DNA of 64,000 bases from Geminicoccus sp. (GTDB taxonomy: Bacteria > Pseudomonadota > Alphaproteobacteria > UBA7985): positions 1 to 64,000 of the forward strand of contig PAPT01000014.1 in the NCBI GenBank assembly GCA_002708995.1. The letters run 5' to 3'. Position numbers and translations under genes: made by a program. The notes beneath the pieces were generated by a model. That model had not been told where the DNA came from and made no database searches. It worked only from the letters and a program-made list of their open reading frames with translations. This document shows, piece after piece, positions 52,905-62,231 of this stretch. Within the stretch, counting starts at the first letter, position 1; every line of letters begins with the position of its first letter.

Positions 52905-53942
52905 ATGGCTGCTGAGTCGCCGCGTCTTGCCGTCATCGGCGCCGGTATCGCCGGGCTGACCGCCGCACGTCTGTGGCAGGACCGCGGCCTGTCCGTTCGC
53001 CTGTTCGACAAGGGTCGGAACATCGGCGGGCGCTGCGCGACGCGGCGGCGGGACGAGCTTGCCTTTGACCACGGCGCACCGGCCATCGCTGCAACCGACG
53101 GCGACTTCCGCTGGGCCATGCGCCGTTGGATGATGGGCGCGGCGCTGCAACGCTGGCGGGGCAGCATGCAAGGCTTTCCCGAGGGCCTGCGGCTGTTCAC
53201 CGGAACCCCGGACATGAACGCGATCCCGGTGCGGCTGGGCGCCGGCCTCGATATTGCGCAGCGGGTTGAGGTCGCCCGCATCGAACGCGAGCCGGACGGC
53301 GGCTGGCACTTGCACGACGCCGACGGCACGGCACTGGGCCGGTTTGATGCGGTTCTGCTGACCTGCCCCCCGGTGCAGGCACAGCGCCTGCTCCAGCCCG
53401 GTCTGAACGCGGGCTGGGTCGACCCGGGCTGGTTCGACCGACCCGTGCACATGCGCGCGGTCTGTACGGTCATGGCCGCCTTTGAAAGCCGCGTTGCCTC
53501 TGCCCACGACGCCATGGCGCTCGATGGAGAACCGCTGGAGTTCGCCCTGCGCAACAGCAGCAAGCCCGAGCGGACCGGGGGACCGGAAAGCTGGGTTCTG
53601 CACGCTGCCCCGGACATCACCGAGCAGTTTCTCGACCACCCCAAGGAAGCCGTGGTCGATGACTTTCTGGCAGCGCTGGCCTATCACCTCGACACCAGCC
53701 TGCCCCGGGTGCTTTTCGCCCGCGCCCACCGCTGGCTCCACGCCCGGGCTGAAGCTACGGATACACCGAACCCGGACAGGACCGCGACAACCGAGCCCAG
53801 CCTGTTCGACCCTGAAACCGGGCTGGGGCTTGCCGGGGACTGGCTCAGTCCGCCGGCCTCGCCCTTCCTGGGGGTTCAGTCGGCGTGGCTCTCGGGACGG
53901 CATATGGGGAAGCGGCTCAGGACTTGGGCACGGTCACGCTGA
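52905..53942 (+). CDS. FAD-dependent amine oxidase-like oxidoreductase (renalase-like)
   Basis: A 345-residue flavoprotein. The N-terminal dinucleotide motif AVIGAGIAGLTAARLW and the KGRNIGGRCATRR loop are those of renalase/NAD(P)-binding amine oxidase-like proteins. The C-terminal GLGLAGDWL and SAWLSGRHMGK close the FAD site. The substrate is unknown; renalases oxidise off-pathway NAD(P)H isomers. The ATG at 52905 begins just before the first strand; an in-frame TTG at 52875 has no ribosome site. Confidence 0.83.
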   Translation: MAAESPRLAVIGAGIAGLTAARLWQDRGLSVRLFDKGRNIGGRCATRRRDELAFDHGAPAIAATDGDFRWAMRRWMMGAALQRWRGSMQGFPEGLRLFTGTPDMNAIPVRLGAGLDIAQRVEVARIEREPDGGWHLHDADGTALGRFDAVLLTCPPVQAQRLLQPGLNAGWVDPGWFDRPVHMRAVCTVMAAFESRVASAHDAMALDGEPLEFALRNSSKPERTGGPESWVLHAAPDITEQFLDHPKEAVVDDFLAALAYHLDTSLPRVLFARAHRWLHARAEATDTPNPDRTATTEPSLFDPETGLGLAGDWLSPPASPFLGVQSAWLSGRHMGKRLRTWARSR

Positions 53943-53975
53943 TCGGCGGTGGCGGCGAGGTCGGGCTATCAGGCC

Positions 53976-54563
53976 TCAACCGTTGCCGCTGAACCGCGCC
54001 TCGATCGCCGACGCCAGCGCCTCGGGCGGGGTACCGCTGCGGAAGGTCTCGACCACGCGGTGTTCAGCGTCGGTCAGGAAAATCAGCGACGTGTGGTCCA
54101 TGAGATAATCGCTGAAGGCGTCGTCGTCGTGCCGCGCTGCGTAGACAGCCCAGTCGGCCTTGACCGCCTCGACCGCTTCCGGGGAGCCGGTAAACCCGGT
54201 CAAATCGCCGGAAAACAGCGCGGCATAGGCAGCGAGGGTCTCTGGGGTATCGCGGGCGGGGTCGATGCTGACAAATACCAGCGCCTCGTCGACGGCGGTC
54301 TGCTCGGCAGCAACGACCATGTCGAGCAGGCTCGTCGGGCAGATATCAGGGCAGGCGGTATAGCCGAAAGTGACCAGCATGGGCCGTCCGGCAAAGGCCT
54401 CGGCCGTATCCACCGGTTCGCCGGCGTGACTGATCAGGGTAAAATCGCCCCCGATTTGCAGGGGTTCTGTGGGTGGTGGCGGGGCCTGAAAGGCCCAGAG
54501 GGCAATCCCCGCCAGCACCAATGCGAGGGACAGCAGTCCCACCGCAGGCCGAAGCGTTTTCAT
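53976..54563 (-). CDS. SCO1/SenC family copper chaperone
   Basis: A 195-residue thioredoxin-fold protein with one N-terminal membrane helix (about 7-26) and a periplasmic domain. Copper ligands are Cys71 and Cys75 in the TACPDICP motif and His157 in LMDHTSLIFL. SCO proteins deliver copper to the CuA centre of cytochrome oxidase. It lies directly downstream of rplQ on the same strand, separated by 33 bp, and converges with the FAD oxidoreductase. Confidence 0.93.
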   Translation of the reverse strand: MKTLRPAVGLLSLALVLAGIALWAFQAPPPPTEPLQIGGDFTLISHAGEPVDTAEAFAGRPMLVTFGYTACPDICPTSLLDMVVAAEQTAVDEALVFVSIDPARDTPETLAAYAALFSGDLTGFTGSPEAVEAVKADWAVYAARHDDDAFSDYLMDHTSLIFLTDAEHRVVETFRSGTPPEALASAIEARFSGNG

Positions 54564-54596
54564 GGTAAGGCCTGGGGTCCGTGCGGACCGGCGGGC

Positions 54597-55034
54597 TTAC
54601 TCTTCGTCTTCGTCGAAATCGTCGTCGTCGTCATCGTACATGGTCGGGCCGCTGTCCTGACCCTTGGCGTCGGGGTCGCGGTCTACCAGTTCGATAAAGG
54701 CCATGGGCGCCATATCGCCGTAACGGAAGCCGGCCTTGAGAACGCGGGTATAGCCACCGTCGCGGTTCTCGTAGCGGGCCGCCAATTCGTCGAACAGCTT
54801 TCCGGCCATGGCAACGTCGTTGTGCAGCTGCGAGAGCGCCTGACGGCGTGCAGCCAGCGTGCCTTTCTTGCCCAGGGTGATGAGGCGGTCGACGTAGCGC
54901 CGCAGATCCTTGGCTTTCGGCAGAGTAGTTTTGATTTGTTCGTGCTTGATCAGCGCCGCCGCCATGTTGGCAAACATGGCCTTACGGTGTGTGCTGGTCC
55001 GGTTGAGCTTACGCCCCGACATGCGATGCCGCAT
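54597..55034 (-). CDS. rplQ: 50S ribosomal protein L17
   Basis: A 145-residue L17. [38 protein letters not shown] is the conserved N-terminal half. The chain ends in an acidic Asp/Glu tail (about the last 15 residues) beyond the usual end, which is common in Alphaproteobacteria. Last gene of the alpha operon; the SCO1 gene follows after 33 bp with no terminator visible. Confidence 0.97.
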   Translation of the reverse strand: MRHRMSGRKLNRTSTHRKAMFANMAAALIKHEQIKTTLPKAKDLRRYVDRLITLGKKGTLAARRQALSQLHNDVAMAGKLFDELAARYENRDGGYTRVLKAGFRYGDMAPMAFIELVDRDPDAKGQDSGPTMYDDDDDDFDEDEE

Positions 55035-55163
55035 GGTACAACTCCTTAACGATGTGTTGTTGGCGCTTGTGCGCCGCCCGGGTGCCTCAGGTTCGAGACC
55101 CCATGGTTTTCCAGTTTAGTGGCCTGCATTCTGCCCAATGTCGACGCGAGCGGTCCGACGGGC

Positions 55164-55181
55164 GGGGGTGCAGACACCCCC
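55164..55181 (-). promoter_or_regulatory. Hairpin between rpoA and rplQ
   Basis: Perfect GGGGGTG/CACCCCC arms with a 4-nt loop begin 37 nt after the rpoA stop in a 184-bp gap. No T-run in the operon direction. Confidence 0.4.
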
Positions 55182-55218
55182 TTTGTTTGGTCTTCCTGCT
55201 GCTGACAGCGGCGGTGCC

Positions 55219-56235
55219 TTAGAAAGGCTCCTCCAGCCGCTTGGCGAGGTCTTCGATGTTCTCCGGCGGCCAGTTCGGGATCTCCATGCCCAGGTGCAGA
55301 CCCATCTGCAGCAGGACTTCCTTAATCTCGTTCAGCGACTTCCGGCCAAAATTCGGCGTGCGCAGCATTTCAGCCTCGGTCTTCTGCACCAGATCGCCGA
55401 TGTAGACGATGTTGTCATTCTTCAGGCAGTTTGCCGAGCGGACCGACAGTTCCAGCTCGTCGACCTTCCGCAGCAGGTTGCGGTTAAACGGCAGCGCGTT
55501 CTCTTCCGGCTGTTGGGCCACGTTCTGGCTCGGCTCTTCGAAGTTGATGAACAGCTGCAGCTGATCCTGCAAAACCCGCGCGGCCAGCGCCAGCGCGTCT
55601 TCCGGATTCACGGCGCCGTTGGTCTCAACCTGCATGGTGAGCTTGTCGTAGTCAGTCTGCTGACCGACACGGGTGTTCTCGACCTGGTAAGAAACGGTGC
55701 TGATCGGCGAGAACAGGCTGTCGACCGGGATCAGACCGATCGGTGCGTCTTCGGGCCGGTTCGCGGCAGCCGGGCGGTAGCCCTTGCCGTGGTCAACGGT
55801 GATTTCCATGGACAGAACTGCGCCATCATCGAGCGTACAGATCACCAGATCCGGGTTCATGATCTCGAGGTCAGCGCCGCCGTCGATCATGCCGGCGGTG
55901 ATTTCGCCCGGGCCCTGACCGCGCAGGCGGAACTTCTTGGCGCCATCGGCGTGCAGCTTCAGCGCCAGCGCCTTGACGTTCAGAATGATATCGGTGACGT
56001 CCTCACGGACACCCGCGATCGACGAAAACTCGTGCAGGACACCGTCGATCTGGATCGCCGTCACGGCGGCACCGCGGAGCGATGACAGCAGGACACGGCG
56101 CAGGGCGTTACCCAGCGTGCGTCCAAACCCTCGTTCAAGTGGTTCTGCGACTACGGTTGCCTGGCGCAGCGGCTCATCCCCGGGGGTGACATCAAGAGCC
56201 GTTGGCTTGATCAGGTCCGTCCAGTTGCTCTGCAT
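55219..56235 (-). CDS. rpoA: DNA-directed RNA polymerase subunit alpha
   Basis: A 338-residue alpha subunit. The N-terminal dimerisation domain carries [36 protein letters not shown]. After a linker near 240, the C-terminal DNA-binding domain ([38 protein letters not shown]) recognises UP elements and activators. Gene order rpsK-rpoA-rplQ without rpsD is the alphaproteobacterial form of the alpha operon. Confidence 0.98.
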   Translation of the reverse strand: MQSNWTDLIKPTALDVTPGDEPLRQATVVAEPLERGFGRTLGNALRRVLLSSLRGAAVTAIQIDGVLHEFSSIAGVREDVTDIILNVKALALKLHADGAKKFRLRGQGPGEITAGMIDGGADLEIMNPDLVICTLDDGAVLSMEITVDHGKGYRPAAANRPEDAPIGLIPVDSLFSPISTVSYQVENTRVGQQTDYDKLTMQVETNGAVNPEDALALAARVLQDQLQLFINFEEPSQNVAQQPEENALPFNRNLLRKVDELELSVRSANCLKNDNIVYIGDLVQKTEAEMLRTPNFGRKSLNEIKEVLLQMGLHLGMEIPNWPPENIEDLAKRLEEPF

Positions 56236-56309
56236 GCGGCAGTTACCTCTTATTGTGTCGATTTGACAACGACCCCCTTGCCCGAGGGTCGTCCGGCTTA
56301 CGTAGGGTG

Positions 56310-56340
56310 GATCCGTCGCTTTTAAAGGCAGCGGCGGATC
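56310..56340 (-). promoter_or_regulatory. Long hairpin between rpsK and rpoA
   Basis: An 11-bp stem (56310-56320 with 56330-56340, one G-T pair on the DNA as read) with a 9-nt loop starts 15 nt after the rpsK stop codon. No T-run follows. A second stem built on GACGACCC/GGGTCGT lies nearer rpoA. It could regulate the ratio of RNA polymerase alpha to ribosomal proteins. Confidence 0.45.
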
Positions 56341-56355
56341 AAAGCACGGTGGGCC

Positions 56356-56745
56356 TTAGACCCGGCGCTGCTTCCGTGGACGGCAGCCGTTATGAGGAAC
56401 GGGGGTCACGTCACGGATCGAGGTAATGGTGAAGCCAATCGCCTGCAGCGCACGCAGGGCGGACTCACGGCCCGAACCCGGGCCCTTCACGTTCACGTCC
56501 AGCGACTTCATGCCGTGCTCCTGCGCCTTGCGGCCTGCATCTTCTGCAGCCACCTGCGCAGCGTAGGGTGTCGACTTACGCGAACCCTTGAACCCCTGCC
56601 CGCCAGCAGAAGACCAGGAGATTACGTTGCCCTGCACGTCAGAGATCGTGATGATCGTGTTGTTGAAGGTCGAATTTACGTGTGCGACGCCATTGGTAAT
56701 ATTCTTACGCTCGCGCCGACGCAGACCACGACTTGGCTGTGCCAT
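56356..56745 (-). CDS. rpsK: 30S ribosomal protein S11
   Basis: A 129-residue S11 of the platform. [40 protein letters not shown] and the basic C-terminal [14 protein letters not shown] are characteristic. It is separated from rpsM by 132 bp. Confidence 0.98.
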   Translation of the reverse strand: MAQPSRGLRRRERKNITNGVAHVNSTFNNTIITISDVQGNVISWSSAGGQGFKGSRKSTPYAAQVAAEDAGRKAQEHGMKSLDVNVKGPGSGRESALRALQAIGFTITSIRDVTPVPHNGCRPRKQRRV

Positions 56746-56772
56746 TGGGACATCCTTTCAAAGTTTCTACAC

Positions 56773-56794
56773 GGCACCGGTCCCACCGGGTGCC
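56773..56794 (-). promoter_or_regulatory. Hairpin just upstream of rpsK
   Basis: GGCACCGGT and ACCGGGTGCC arms (one bulged G) around a CCC loop lie about 28-49 nt ahead of the rpsK ATG. It could affect rpsK translation or processing of the rpsM-rpsK transcript. Confidence 0.35.
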
Positions 56795-56877
56795 ATATCA
56801 ACGAAATTAACCAACAGTCCGAGCGCAGGTGCCGTCACCCCGTTGCCGGGATGCAGCCAGATGCGCGGGGGCTGTCC

Positions 56878-57246
56878 TTACTTCTTCTTACCGGCGATTG
56901 CGACGGCCTTGCCCTTGCGGGTCCGGGCGTTACAACGCGTCCGCTGTCCGCGGACCGGCAGTTTGCGACGATGGCGCAGACCGCGGTAGCACTTCATGTC
57001 CTGCAGACGCTTGATGTTCATGCGGACCTGGGTGCGCAGTTCACCTTCAACGAGGTAGTCGGCATCGATCTTTTCACGGATCGCAACCACCTGATCGTCG
57101 CTGAGCTGATTCACACGGGACATCTCGTCGATACCCAGGGCGGTGGTGATTTCCTTCGCCTTGGTGTTTCCGATGCCGTGGATGTACGTCAGAGCGATGT
57201 GTACACGCTTGTCGGTAGGGATGTTCACCCCTGCAATACGAGCCAC
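56878..57246 (-). CDS. rpsM: 30S ribosomal protein S13
   Basis: A 122-residue S13 of the small-subunit head. [24 protein letters not shown] and the basic C-terminus [15 protein letters not shown] are diagnostic. The start is GTG at 57246, 8 nt after GAGGAG, giving the family's usual length; an upstream ATG at 57270 would add eight non-conserved residues. Confidence 0.97.
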   Translation of the reverse strand: MARIAGVNIPTDKRVHIALTYIHGIGNTKAKEITTALGIDEMSRVNQLSDDQVVAIREKIDADYLVEGELRTQVRMNIKRLQDMKCYRGLRHRRKLPVRGQRTRCNARTRKGKAVAIAGKKK

Positions 57247-57276
57247 ACTGGGTCTCCTCACTAAGCACAAAAGTCA

Positions 57277-57309
57277 AAGCGGCAGCCACGGGAACCGAGC
57301 CTGCCGCTT
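57277..57309 (-). promoter_or_regulatory. Hairpin upstream of rpsM (possible attenuator)
   Basis: Perfect 9-bp arms AAGCGGCAG (57277-57285) and CTGCCGCTT (57301-57309) are followed on the minus strand by TTGACTTTTG. It lies in the 191-bp adk-rpsM gap. It could terminate part of the spc/adk transcript before the alpha operon. Confidence 0.5.
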
Positions 57310-57437
57310 GCGTAGCGCACGGTTTAGAAGTCCCTTGACAAACTGTCAATGACCCCACGGGTTATCCGCGGGCGCAATTTCCGAAGCCCTGCACCGCGCC
57401 CAGCGAAGGGGCGCCTGCGCCAGCTCGGGTCCGGCCG

Positions 57438-58085
57438 TCAGTTATCCATAATCGCGGCGATCGCCGCCCGTACGTCGTCGATGTCCGCCATACCATCAAC
57501 CCGCTGGATCAGGCCCTGCGCCTCGTAGTGCGGGATGATCGGCGCCGTGTCGCGGCGGTAGACCGTCAGGCGGTCGCGCACGGTCTGTGCGTTATCGTCC
57601 GGGCGGCGCTTGAAACTGGTATGGCTGCAGGCATCGCAGACGCCCTCGACCGCAGGCCGCTGGAACGCATCATGGTAACCGGCGCCGCAGTTCTCGCACG
57701 AATAACGGCCGGTAATGCGCTCGACCAGCGCATCTTCGTCGACGGTCATTTCGATCACGGCGCGCAGCGGCAGGTTCTTGCGCTCCAGCATGTCATCGAG
57801 CGCGGCGGCCTGCCCGCTGGTGCGGGGAAAGCCGTCGAAGATTGCACCGTTGCGGCAGTCAGGCTCGTCCAGACGCGCGTCGATCATTTCGATGATCATG
57901 TCATCAGGGATCAGGTCGCCACGATCCATGAGCTCGCCGAAACGTTCACCGAGCTCAGAACCCGACGCCCGGACTGCGCGCAGCATGTCGCCGGTCGACA
58001 GCTGCACCATCCCCCGTTCAGCGACGAGGATTTTCGCCTGGGTTCCCTTTCCGGCCCCCGGCGGTCCGAGCAGAATGATATTCAT
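57438..58085 (-). CDS. adk: Adenylate kinase with zinc-site lid
   Basis: A 215-residue long-form adenylate kinase balancing ATP, ADP and AMP. The P-loop GPPGAGKGT is at 8-16, and DGFPRT is near 84-89. The LID carries Cys130, Cys133, His138, Cys150 and Cys153 (YSCENCGAGYHD...GVCDAC), the same positions described for the metal-binding adenylate kinase of Paracoccus denitrificans. Most Gram-negative enzymes lack these cysteines. It follows secY by 36 bp. Confidence 0.97.
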   Translation of the reverse strand: MNIILLGPPGAGKGTQAKILVAERGMVQLSTGDMLRAVRASGSELGERFGELMDRGDLIPDDMIIEMIDARLDEPDCRNGAIFDGFPRTSGQAAALDDMLERKNLPLRAVIEMTVDEDALVERITGRYSCENCGAGYHDAFQRPAVEGVCDACSHTSFKRRPDDNAQTVRDRLTVYRRDTAPIIPHYEAQGLIQRVDGMADIDDVRAAIAAIMDN

Positions 58086-58121
58086 GGTTCCGACCCTTTC
58101 GCCCGCGTGGCGCGGCAGGAT

Positions 58122-59579
58122 TTACTTGTCTTGCTTGAGGCGACGGGAGCGCCGGCTGGACTTGGTATCCCGCCGCTTGGTCCGACCAGCCTGCTGGTTC
58201 CGCTTGAGCAACGTCTCATACTGCGCGGCCATCAGCTGGGTCTGCACCTGGCTGACGAAGTCGATGGACACGGTCACCATAATCAGCAGCGATGTACCGC
58301 CGAGGAAGATCGGCACGATCAACCCGGTCGAATTCGACTGCACAATGACCCGCGCCAACTCTGGCACGGCCACGACAAAGGCCAGATATGACGCGCCAAT
58401 CAGCGTCAGTCGCGACAGGATGATATCCAGATAGGCCACGGTCTGCTTGCCCGGACGGACGCCCGGGATGAAGCCACCGTATTCCTTCAGGTTCCGCGCC
58501 GTGTCCTCGGGGTTGAAGACGATTGCGGTGTAGAAGAACGTGAAGAACACCACGAAAGCCACCAGCAGCAGCAGGTAAGGCCACTCACCAGCCCGGAAGT
58601 TGGCAGCGAACCAGTTCATACCCGCACCGATCGCGGCTGTGATCGGGTTGGCGCTGTCGGCGAGGCTGTCGCCAAAAGTAGCGCCCAGCAGCGGCAGGGT
58701 CACGATGGTCGACGCAAAGATGGCCGGGATCACGCCAGCGGCGTTGATCTTCATCGGGATAAAGGAGGTCTGGCCCTGGAACTGCTTGTTCCCGGCCGTG
58801 CGGCTTGGGTACTGGATCGGCACTTTGCGCTGCGCGCGCTCGACGTAGACGATCAGCACGACCATCGCCAGCGACACGATCAGGATGCCCATGACGCCCA
58901 GCGCCTGCAGCGCCGACGCATCTTCGCGCAGGCTGCGCAGCAAGTTCCACAGCGCGCTCGGCATCGAAGCCACGATACCGGCGAAGATCAACAGCGAGAT
59001 ACCGTTGCCGACCCCGCGTGCGGTGATCTGCTCCCCCAGCCACATCAGGAAGACTGTACCGCCGGTCAGCGTCACCATGGTGGTGATGCGGAAGATAAAG
59101 CCGCCGTTCATCACCAGATCCACGCCCGGGAAGTTCTCCAGCAGCACCGCTATCCCCAACGCCTGGAACAGCGCGATCATAACGGTCAGATACCGGGTGT
59201 ACTGGTTCATCTTACGACGACCGGACTCGCCCTCTTTCTGCAGTCGCTCGAACTCAGGGATCACCGTGCGCATCAGCTGCATGATGATCGAAGCGGAGAT
59301 GTACGGGAAAATCGACAGCGAGAAGATCGACAGGTTCTCCAGCGCACCGCCGGCGAACAGGTTGATCTGCTGCAGCAGCGCCTGGAACGCGGAGTCATCG
59401 TCACCGCCGTAGGCAGCGCGGTAGACCTCAACGTCGATCCCAGGCAGCGGGATGAAGATACCAAATCGGAAGACGATCAGGGCGCCAAGGGTGAACAGCA
59501 GCCGTTGCTGCAGGTCCCGCGCCTTGCTGAAGGTGCTCCAGGAAAAATTTTGCGCGAGCTGCTCAGCTGCAGATGTCAT
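58122..59579 (-). CDS. secY: Preprotein translocase subunit SecY
   Basis: A 485-residue channel of the Sec translocon with ten transmembrane helices. The N-terminal segment, GGALENLSIFSLSIFPYISASIIMQL (helix 2 and plug), SRTAGNKQFQG, the cytoplasmic loop KEYGGFIPGVRPGKQT (ribosome and SecA contact), and helix 10 are intact. The C-terminal tail is unusually basic (many Lys/Arg). It lies between rplO and adk. Confidence 0.97.
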   Translation of the reverse strand: MTSAAEQLAQNFSWSTFSKARDLQQRLLFTLGALIVFRFGIFIPLPGIDVEVYRAAYGGDDDSAFQALLQQINLFAGGALENLSIFSLSIFPYISASIIMQLMRTVIPEFERLQKEGESGRRKMNQYTRYLTVMIALFQALGIAVLLENFPGVDLVMNGGFIFRITTMVTLTGGTVFLMWLGEQITARGVGNGISLLIFAGIVASMPSALWNLLRSLREDASALQALGVMGILIVSLAMVVLIVYVERAQRKVPIQYPSRTAGNKQFQGQTSFIPMKINAAGVIPAIFASTIVTLPLLGATFGDSLADSANPITAAIGAGMNWFAANFRAGEWPYLLLLVAFVVFFTFFYTAIVFNPEDTARNLKEYGGFIPGVRPGKQTVAYLDIILSRLTLIGASYLAFVVAVPELARVIVQSNSTGLIVPIFLGGTSLLIMVTVSIDFVSQVQTQLMAAQYETLLKRNQQAGRTKRRDTKSSRRSRRLKQDK

Positions 59580-59709
59580 TCAAACACTCCCGCCCTTGCG
59601 TGTTGTGCGTCTGACCATCCGGATTAACAGGCCCCGGATACAGACAAGGCTGACGCGTCGCCAGCCTCGTTGCTTATGCGTGTCTGCCGGTAAATAAGCC
59701 AACGACAGC

Positions 59710-59741
59710 GCCGGTTCAACACCGGCGTGTCGTCACGCCGG
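59710..59741 (-). promoter_or_regulatory. Two overlapping hairpins between rplO and secY
   Basis: CCGGCGTG (59722-59729) pairs with CACGCCGG (59734-59741) in a perfect 8-bp stem that starts 2 nt past the rplO stop. GCCGGT (59710-59715) pairs with ACCGGC (59721-59726). The two stems share the ACCGGC segment and exclude each other, a plan like a two-state switch. No T-run follows. Confidence 0.4.
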
Positions 59742-59743
59742 CT

Positions 59744-60238
59744 TTACTTGCCGCCCCGCTCGCGCTTGCGCTTGGGAACGTAGTCGGTCTTGAGGCTGCC
59801 ACCAGCCTTCTCGACAGCCTCTGCAGCGCCCTTGGAAGCGCGGTAGACGTGCAGGTCGAGCTTGGTGCTCAGCTCACCGTTGCTCAGCAGCGAAATGCCG
59901 TCACGTTCGCGACGGATCACGCCAGCAGCAATCAGCGCTGCGGCATCGACGGTCGCCTTGGCGTCCAGCTTGCCCGCGTCCACGGCCTGCTGAATGCGGC
60001 CGACGTTGACCTCAACCAGATCCTTCTTGAAGGGGTGGTTGGAGAAGCCCCGCTTCGGCAGACGCCGGTAAAGGGGCATTTGGCCACCCTCAAAGCCGTT
60101 GATGGAGGCACCAGAGCGGGCCTTCAGACCCTTGTGACCGCGACCGGAGGTCTTGCCCTTGCCAGAGCCGATACCACGACCGACCCGCTTTTTGGTTTTG
60201 AGCGCGCCCGGATTGTCGCGCAGTTCATTCAAACGCAT
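59744..60238 (-). CDS. rplO: 50S ribosomal protein L15
   Basis: A 164-residue L15. The Gly/Lys-rich N-terminus [20 protein letters not shown] and [17 protein letters not shown] are characteristic; the C-terminal Lys/Arg tail is slightly longer than in E. coli. The ATG at 60238 is preceded by AAGGAAG and excludes 16 non-conserved upstream codons. Confidence 0.97.
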   Translation of the reverse strand: MRLNELRDNPGALKTKKRVGRGIGSGKGKTSGRGHKGLKARSGASINGFEGGQMPLYRRLPKRGFSNHPFKKDLVEVNVGRIQQAVDAGKLDAKATVDAAALIAAGVIRRERDGISLLSNGELSTKLDLHVYRASKGAAEAVEKAGGSLKTDYVPKRKRERGGK

Positions 60239-60315
60239 TGTCTTATCTTCCTTGCCTTGCGCACGCCCCGCCGCAGCCGGGCGCACTCGACGTCAACAAC
60301 AGAAACCAGCCCGGT

Positions 60316-60504
60316 TCAGGCGGCTTCCTCGACCTGCACCATGTGCTTGACGACATTGATCATGCCGCGCACCGCAGGGGTGTCTTCCAGATCGCGGGTC
60401 TGGTGGCGCTTCTTCAGCCCAAGGCCCACGAGGTTTGCTCTCTGCTTTTCCGTGCAGCTGATCGCGGAGCGCATCAGAGTTACGCGGATACGGTTGTCAG
60501 CCAT
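60316..60504 (-). CDS. rpmD: 50S ribosomal protein L30
   Basis: A 62-residue L30. RVTLMRSAISCTEKQRANLVGLGLKKRHQTRDLEDTPAVRGMINVV contains the conserved LRK-type helix and the RGM motif. Placed between rpsE and rplO as in the standard spc operon. Confidence 0.96.
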   Translation of the reverse strand: MADNRIRVTLMRSAISCTEKQRANLVGLGLKKRHQTRDLEDTPAVRGMINVVKHMVQVEEAA

Positions 60505-60540
60505 TGTCTCTCTCCGTTAAGTGGACACGACCCCAGACCC

Positions 60541-61131
60541 TCAGGCCTCGGCCATGGCCTCCTCACCCTGATCAGCGATCTGCAGCACGTCGGCGACCTT
60601 GATGCCGCGACGCTGTGCCACCTGCCGCGGCGACTGCGTGCGCTGCAGCGCATCGATGGTCGCCCGTACCAGGTTGTAGGGGTTCGACGTACCGTTGGAC
60701 TTCGCCACAACGTCTGCAACGCCAAGGGCTTCCATCACGGCACGCGACGGACCACCGGCGATGATCCCGGTCCCGGGAGGCGCCGTGCGGAACACGACCT
60801 TACCGGCGCCGAAGCGGCCTTCAACGTCGTGGTGCAGGGTCCGGCCTTCCTTGAGCGGAATGCGAACCATGGACTTCTTGGCGGCTTCGGTTGCCTTCCG
60901 GATTGCCTCTGGCACTTCCTTGGCCTTGCCGTGGCCCTGACCAACGCGGCCCTTGCCGTCGCCGACCACAACCAGAGCAGCAAAACCGAACCGGCGGCCA
61001 CCCTTCACAACCTTGGCTACGCGGTTGATGAAGACCAGCTTTTCAATCAGCTCCGGGCCTTCATCCTCGCGCTTGTTCCGGCGGTCACGACCGCCGCGGC
61101 CACCGCCGCCTCTGTTATCATCACGAGCCAT
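60541..61131 (-). CDS. rpsE: 30S ribosomal protein S5
   Basis: A 196-residue S5 with a Gly/Arg-rich N-terminal tail (about 1-20). The RNA-binding domain reads [50 protein letters not shown]. The C-terminal domain has [36 protein letters not shown]. It supports 30S assembly and decoding accuracy. Confidence 0.97.
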   Translation of the reverse strand: MARDDNRGGGGRGGRDRRNKREDEGPELIEKLVFINRVAKVVKGGRRFGFAALVVVGDGKGRVGQGHGKAKEVPEAIRKATEAAKKSMVRIPLKEGRTLHHDVEGRFGAGKVVFRTAPPGTGIIAGGPSRAVMEALGVADVVAKSNGTSNPYNLVRATIDALQRTQSPRQVAQRRGIKVADVLQIADQGEEAMAEA

Positions 61132-61245
61132 TCGACTAGGTCCTTTTCAGTGTTGGGACAGCCTTGGTGCTTTCTGCCGAGACCTGCGATGTCCGCCCCA
61201 AGGGGGGATCGGACCGGCCAGGTCAACACCGCTGCCGTAAAGCCC

Positions 61246-61267
61246 GGTGGCGGTTCAGGCCGCCACC
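61246..61267 (-). promoter_or_regulatory. Hairpin between rplR and rpsE
   Basis: Perfect 8-bp arms GGTGGCGG (61246-61253) and CCGCCACC (61260-61267) start 8 nt after the rplR stop in a 144-bp gap. No T-run. Confidence 0.4.
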
Positions 61268-61275
61268 CGGACAGA

Positions 61276-61638
61276 TTAAAAGTTCAGGCCACCTTCGCGC
61301 GCGCCATCGGCCACAGCCTTGACCCGGCCGTGGAACTTGTAGGCGCCGCGGTCGAACGCGACCTTTTCCACGCCCGCCGCCTTCGCGCGCTCGGCGACCA
61401 GCTTCCCGACTTCCGAGGCCGCAGCCATATCGGTGGTCTTGGACAGCTTGCCCTTGAGCGACTTGTCGATGGTCGACGCTGCTGCCAGCGTGACGCCGCG
61501 CACGTCGTCGATGACCTGCGCGTAAATGTGCTTGGACGAACGGAAGATGCTCAGACGCAGGCGACCACGCGCCTTGCGGGCCAGAGCGGAGCGGGTGCGG
61601 TTCGCACGGTCAATCCGTTTGTTGTAACGAGTACGCAT
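61276..61638 (-). CDS. rplR: 50S ribosomal protein L18
   Basis: A 120-residue L18 binding 5S r[22 protein letters not shown], the [46 protein letters not shown] tail are characteristic. Gap to rplF 42 bp. Confidence 0.97.
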   Translation of the reverse strand: MRTRYNKRIDRANRTRSALARKARGRLRLSIFRSSKHIYAQVIDDVRGVTLAAASTIDKSLKGKLSKTTDMAAASEVGKLVAERAKAAGVEKVAFDRGAYKFHGRVKAVADGAREGGLNF

Positions 61639-61680
61639 ACTTCGGTTTCCCTCTGTGGAAGCCGTAAGCCCGACGCGGGC

Positions 61681-62214
61681 TTACTTCTTCTTACCTTCCT
61701 TGCGGGCGATGTATTCGCCGACATAACGGATGCCTTTGCCCTTGTAGGGCTCTGGCGGACGGTAGGCCCGGATTTCGGCGGCCATCTGGCCGATTTCCTG
61801 CTTGTCCGCCCCTTCGAGCTTGATTGAAGTGGGCTTTTCACAGGTGACCTTCACGCCATCAGGGATAGGGTACAGCACGTCGTGCGAGAAGCCGAGCTGC
61901 AGCTGCAGGTCCTTGCCCTTGAGCGCAGCACGGTAGCCAACGCCCACCAATTCGAGTTCCTTCGAGAAGCCTTGGGAAACGCCGGTCACCATGTTGGCGA
62001 TCCGCGCCCGTGCCGTGCCCCACTGGGCGCGTGCATCGCGGCTTTCGTCGCGTGGGGACACGCTGACTTCACCGTTTTCGAACTTGATTTCGACCGCGCT
62101 GTTCGCAACGAACTTCAGCTCGCCGAGCTTGCCCTTGGTCTTCACTTCCTGACCGCTGACGGAAACTTCCACGCCAGCAGGCACAGGGACCGGGTTCTTA
62201 CCAATACGAGACAT
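61681..62214 (-). CDS. rplF: 50S ribosomal protein L6
   Basis: A 177-residue two-domain L6 near the factor-binding site. [18 protein letters not shown] opens domain 1; domain 2 holds the family signature [14 protein letters not shown] near the end. Confidence 0.97.
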   Translation of the reverse strand: MSRIGKNPVPVPAGVEVSVSGQEVKTKGKLGELKFVANSAVEIKFENGEVSVSPRDESRDARAQWGTARARIANMVTGVSQGFSKELELVGVGYRAALKGKDLQLQLGFSHDVLYPIPDGVKVTCEKPTSIKLEGADKQEIGQMAAEIRAYRPPEPYKGKGIRYVGEYIARKEGKKK

Positions 62215-62231
62215 GTCTCACGCTTCCCTTC

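Noticed and set aside
60238-61827. 529-codon plus-strand frame across rplO, rpmD, rpsE and rplR
   Set aside because: Covers five ribosomal-protein genes on the opposite strand; a compositional artefact.
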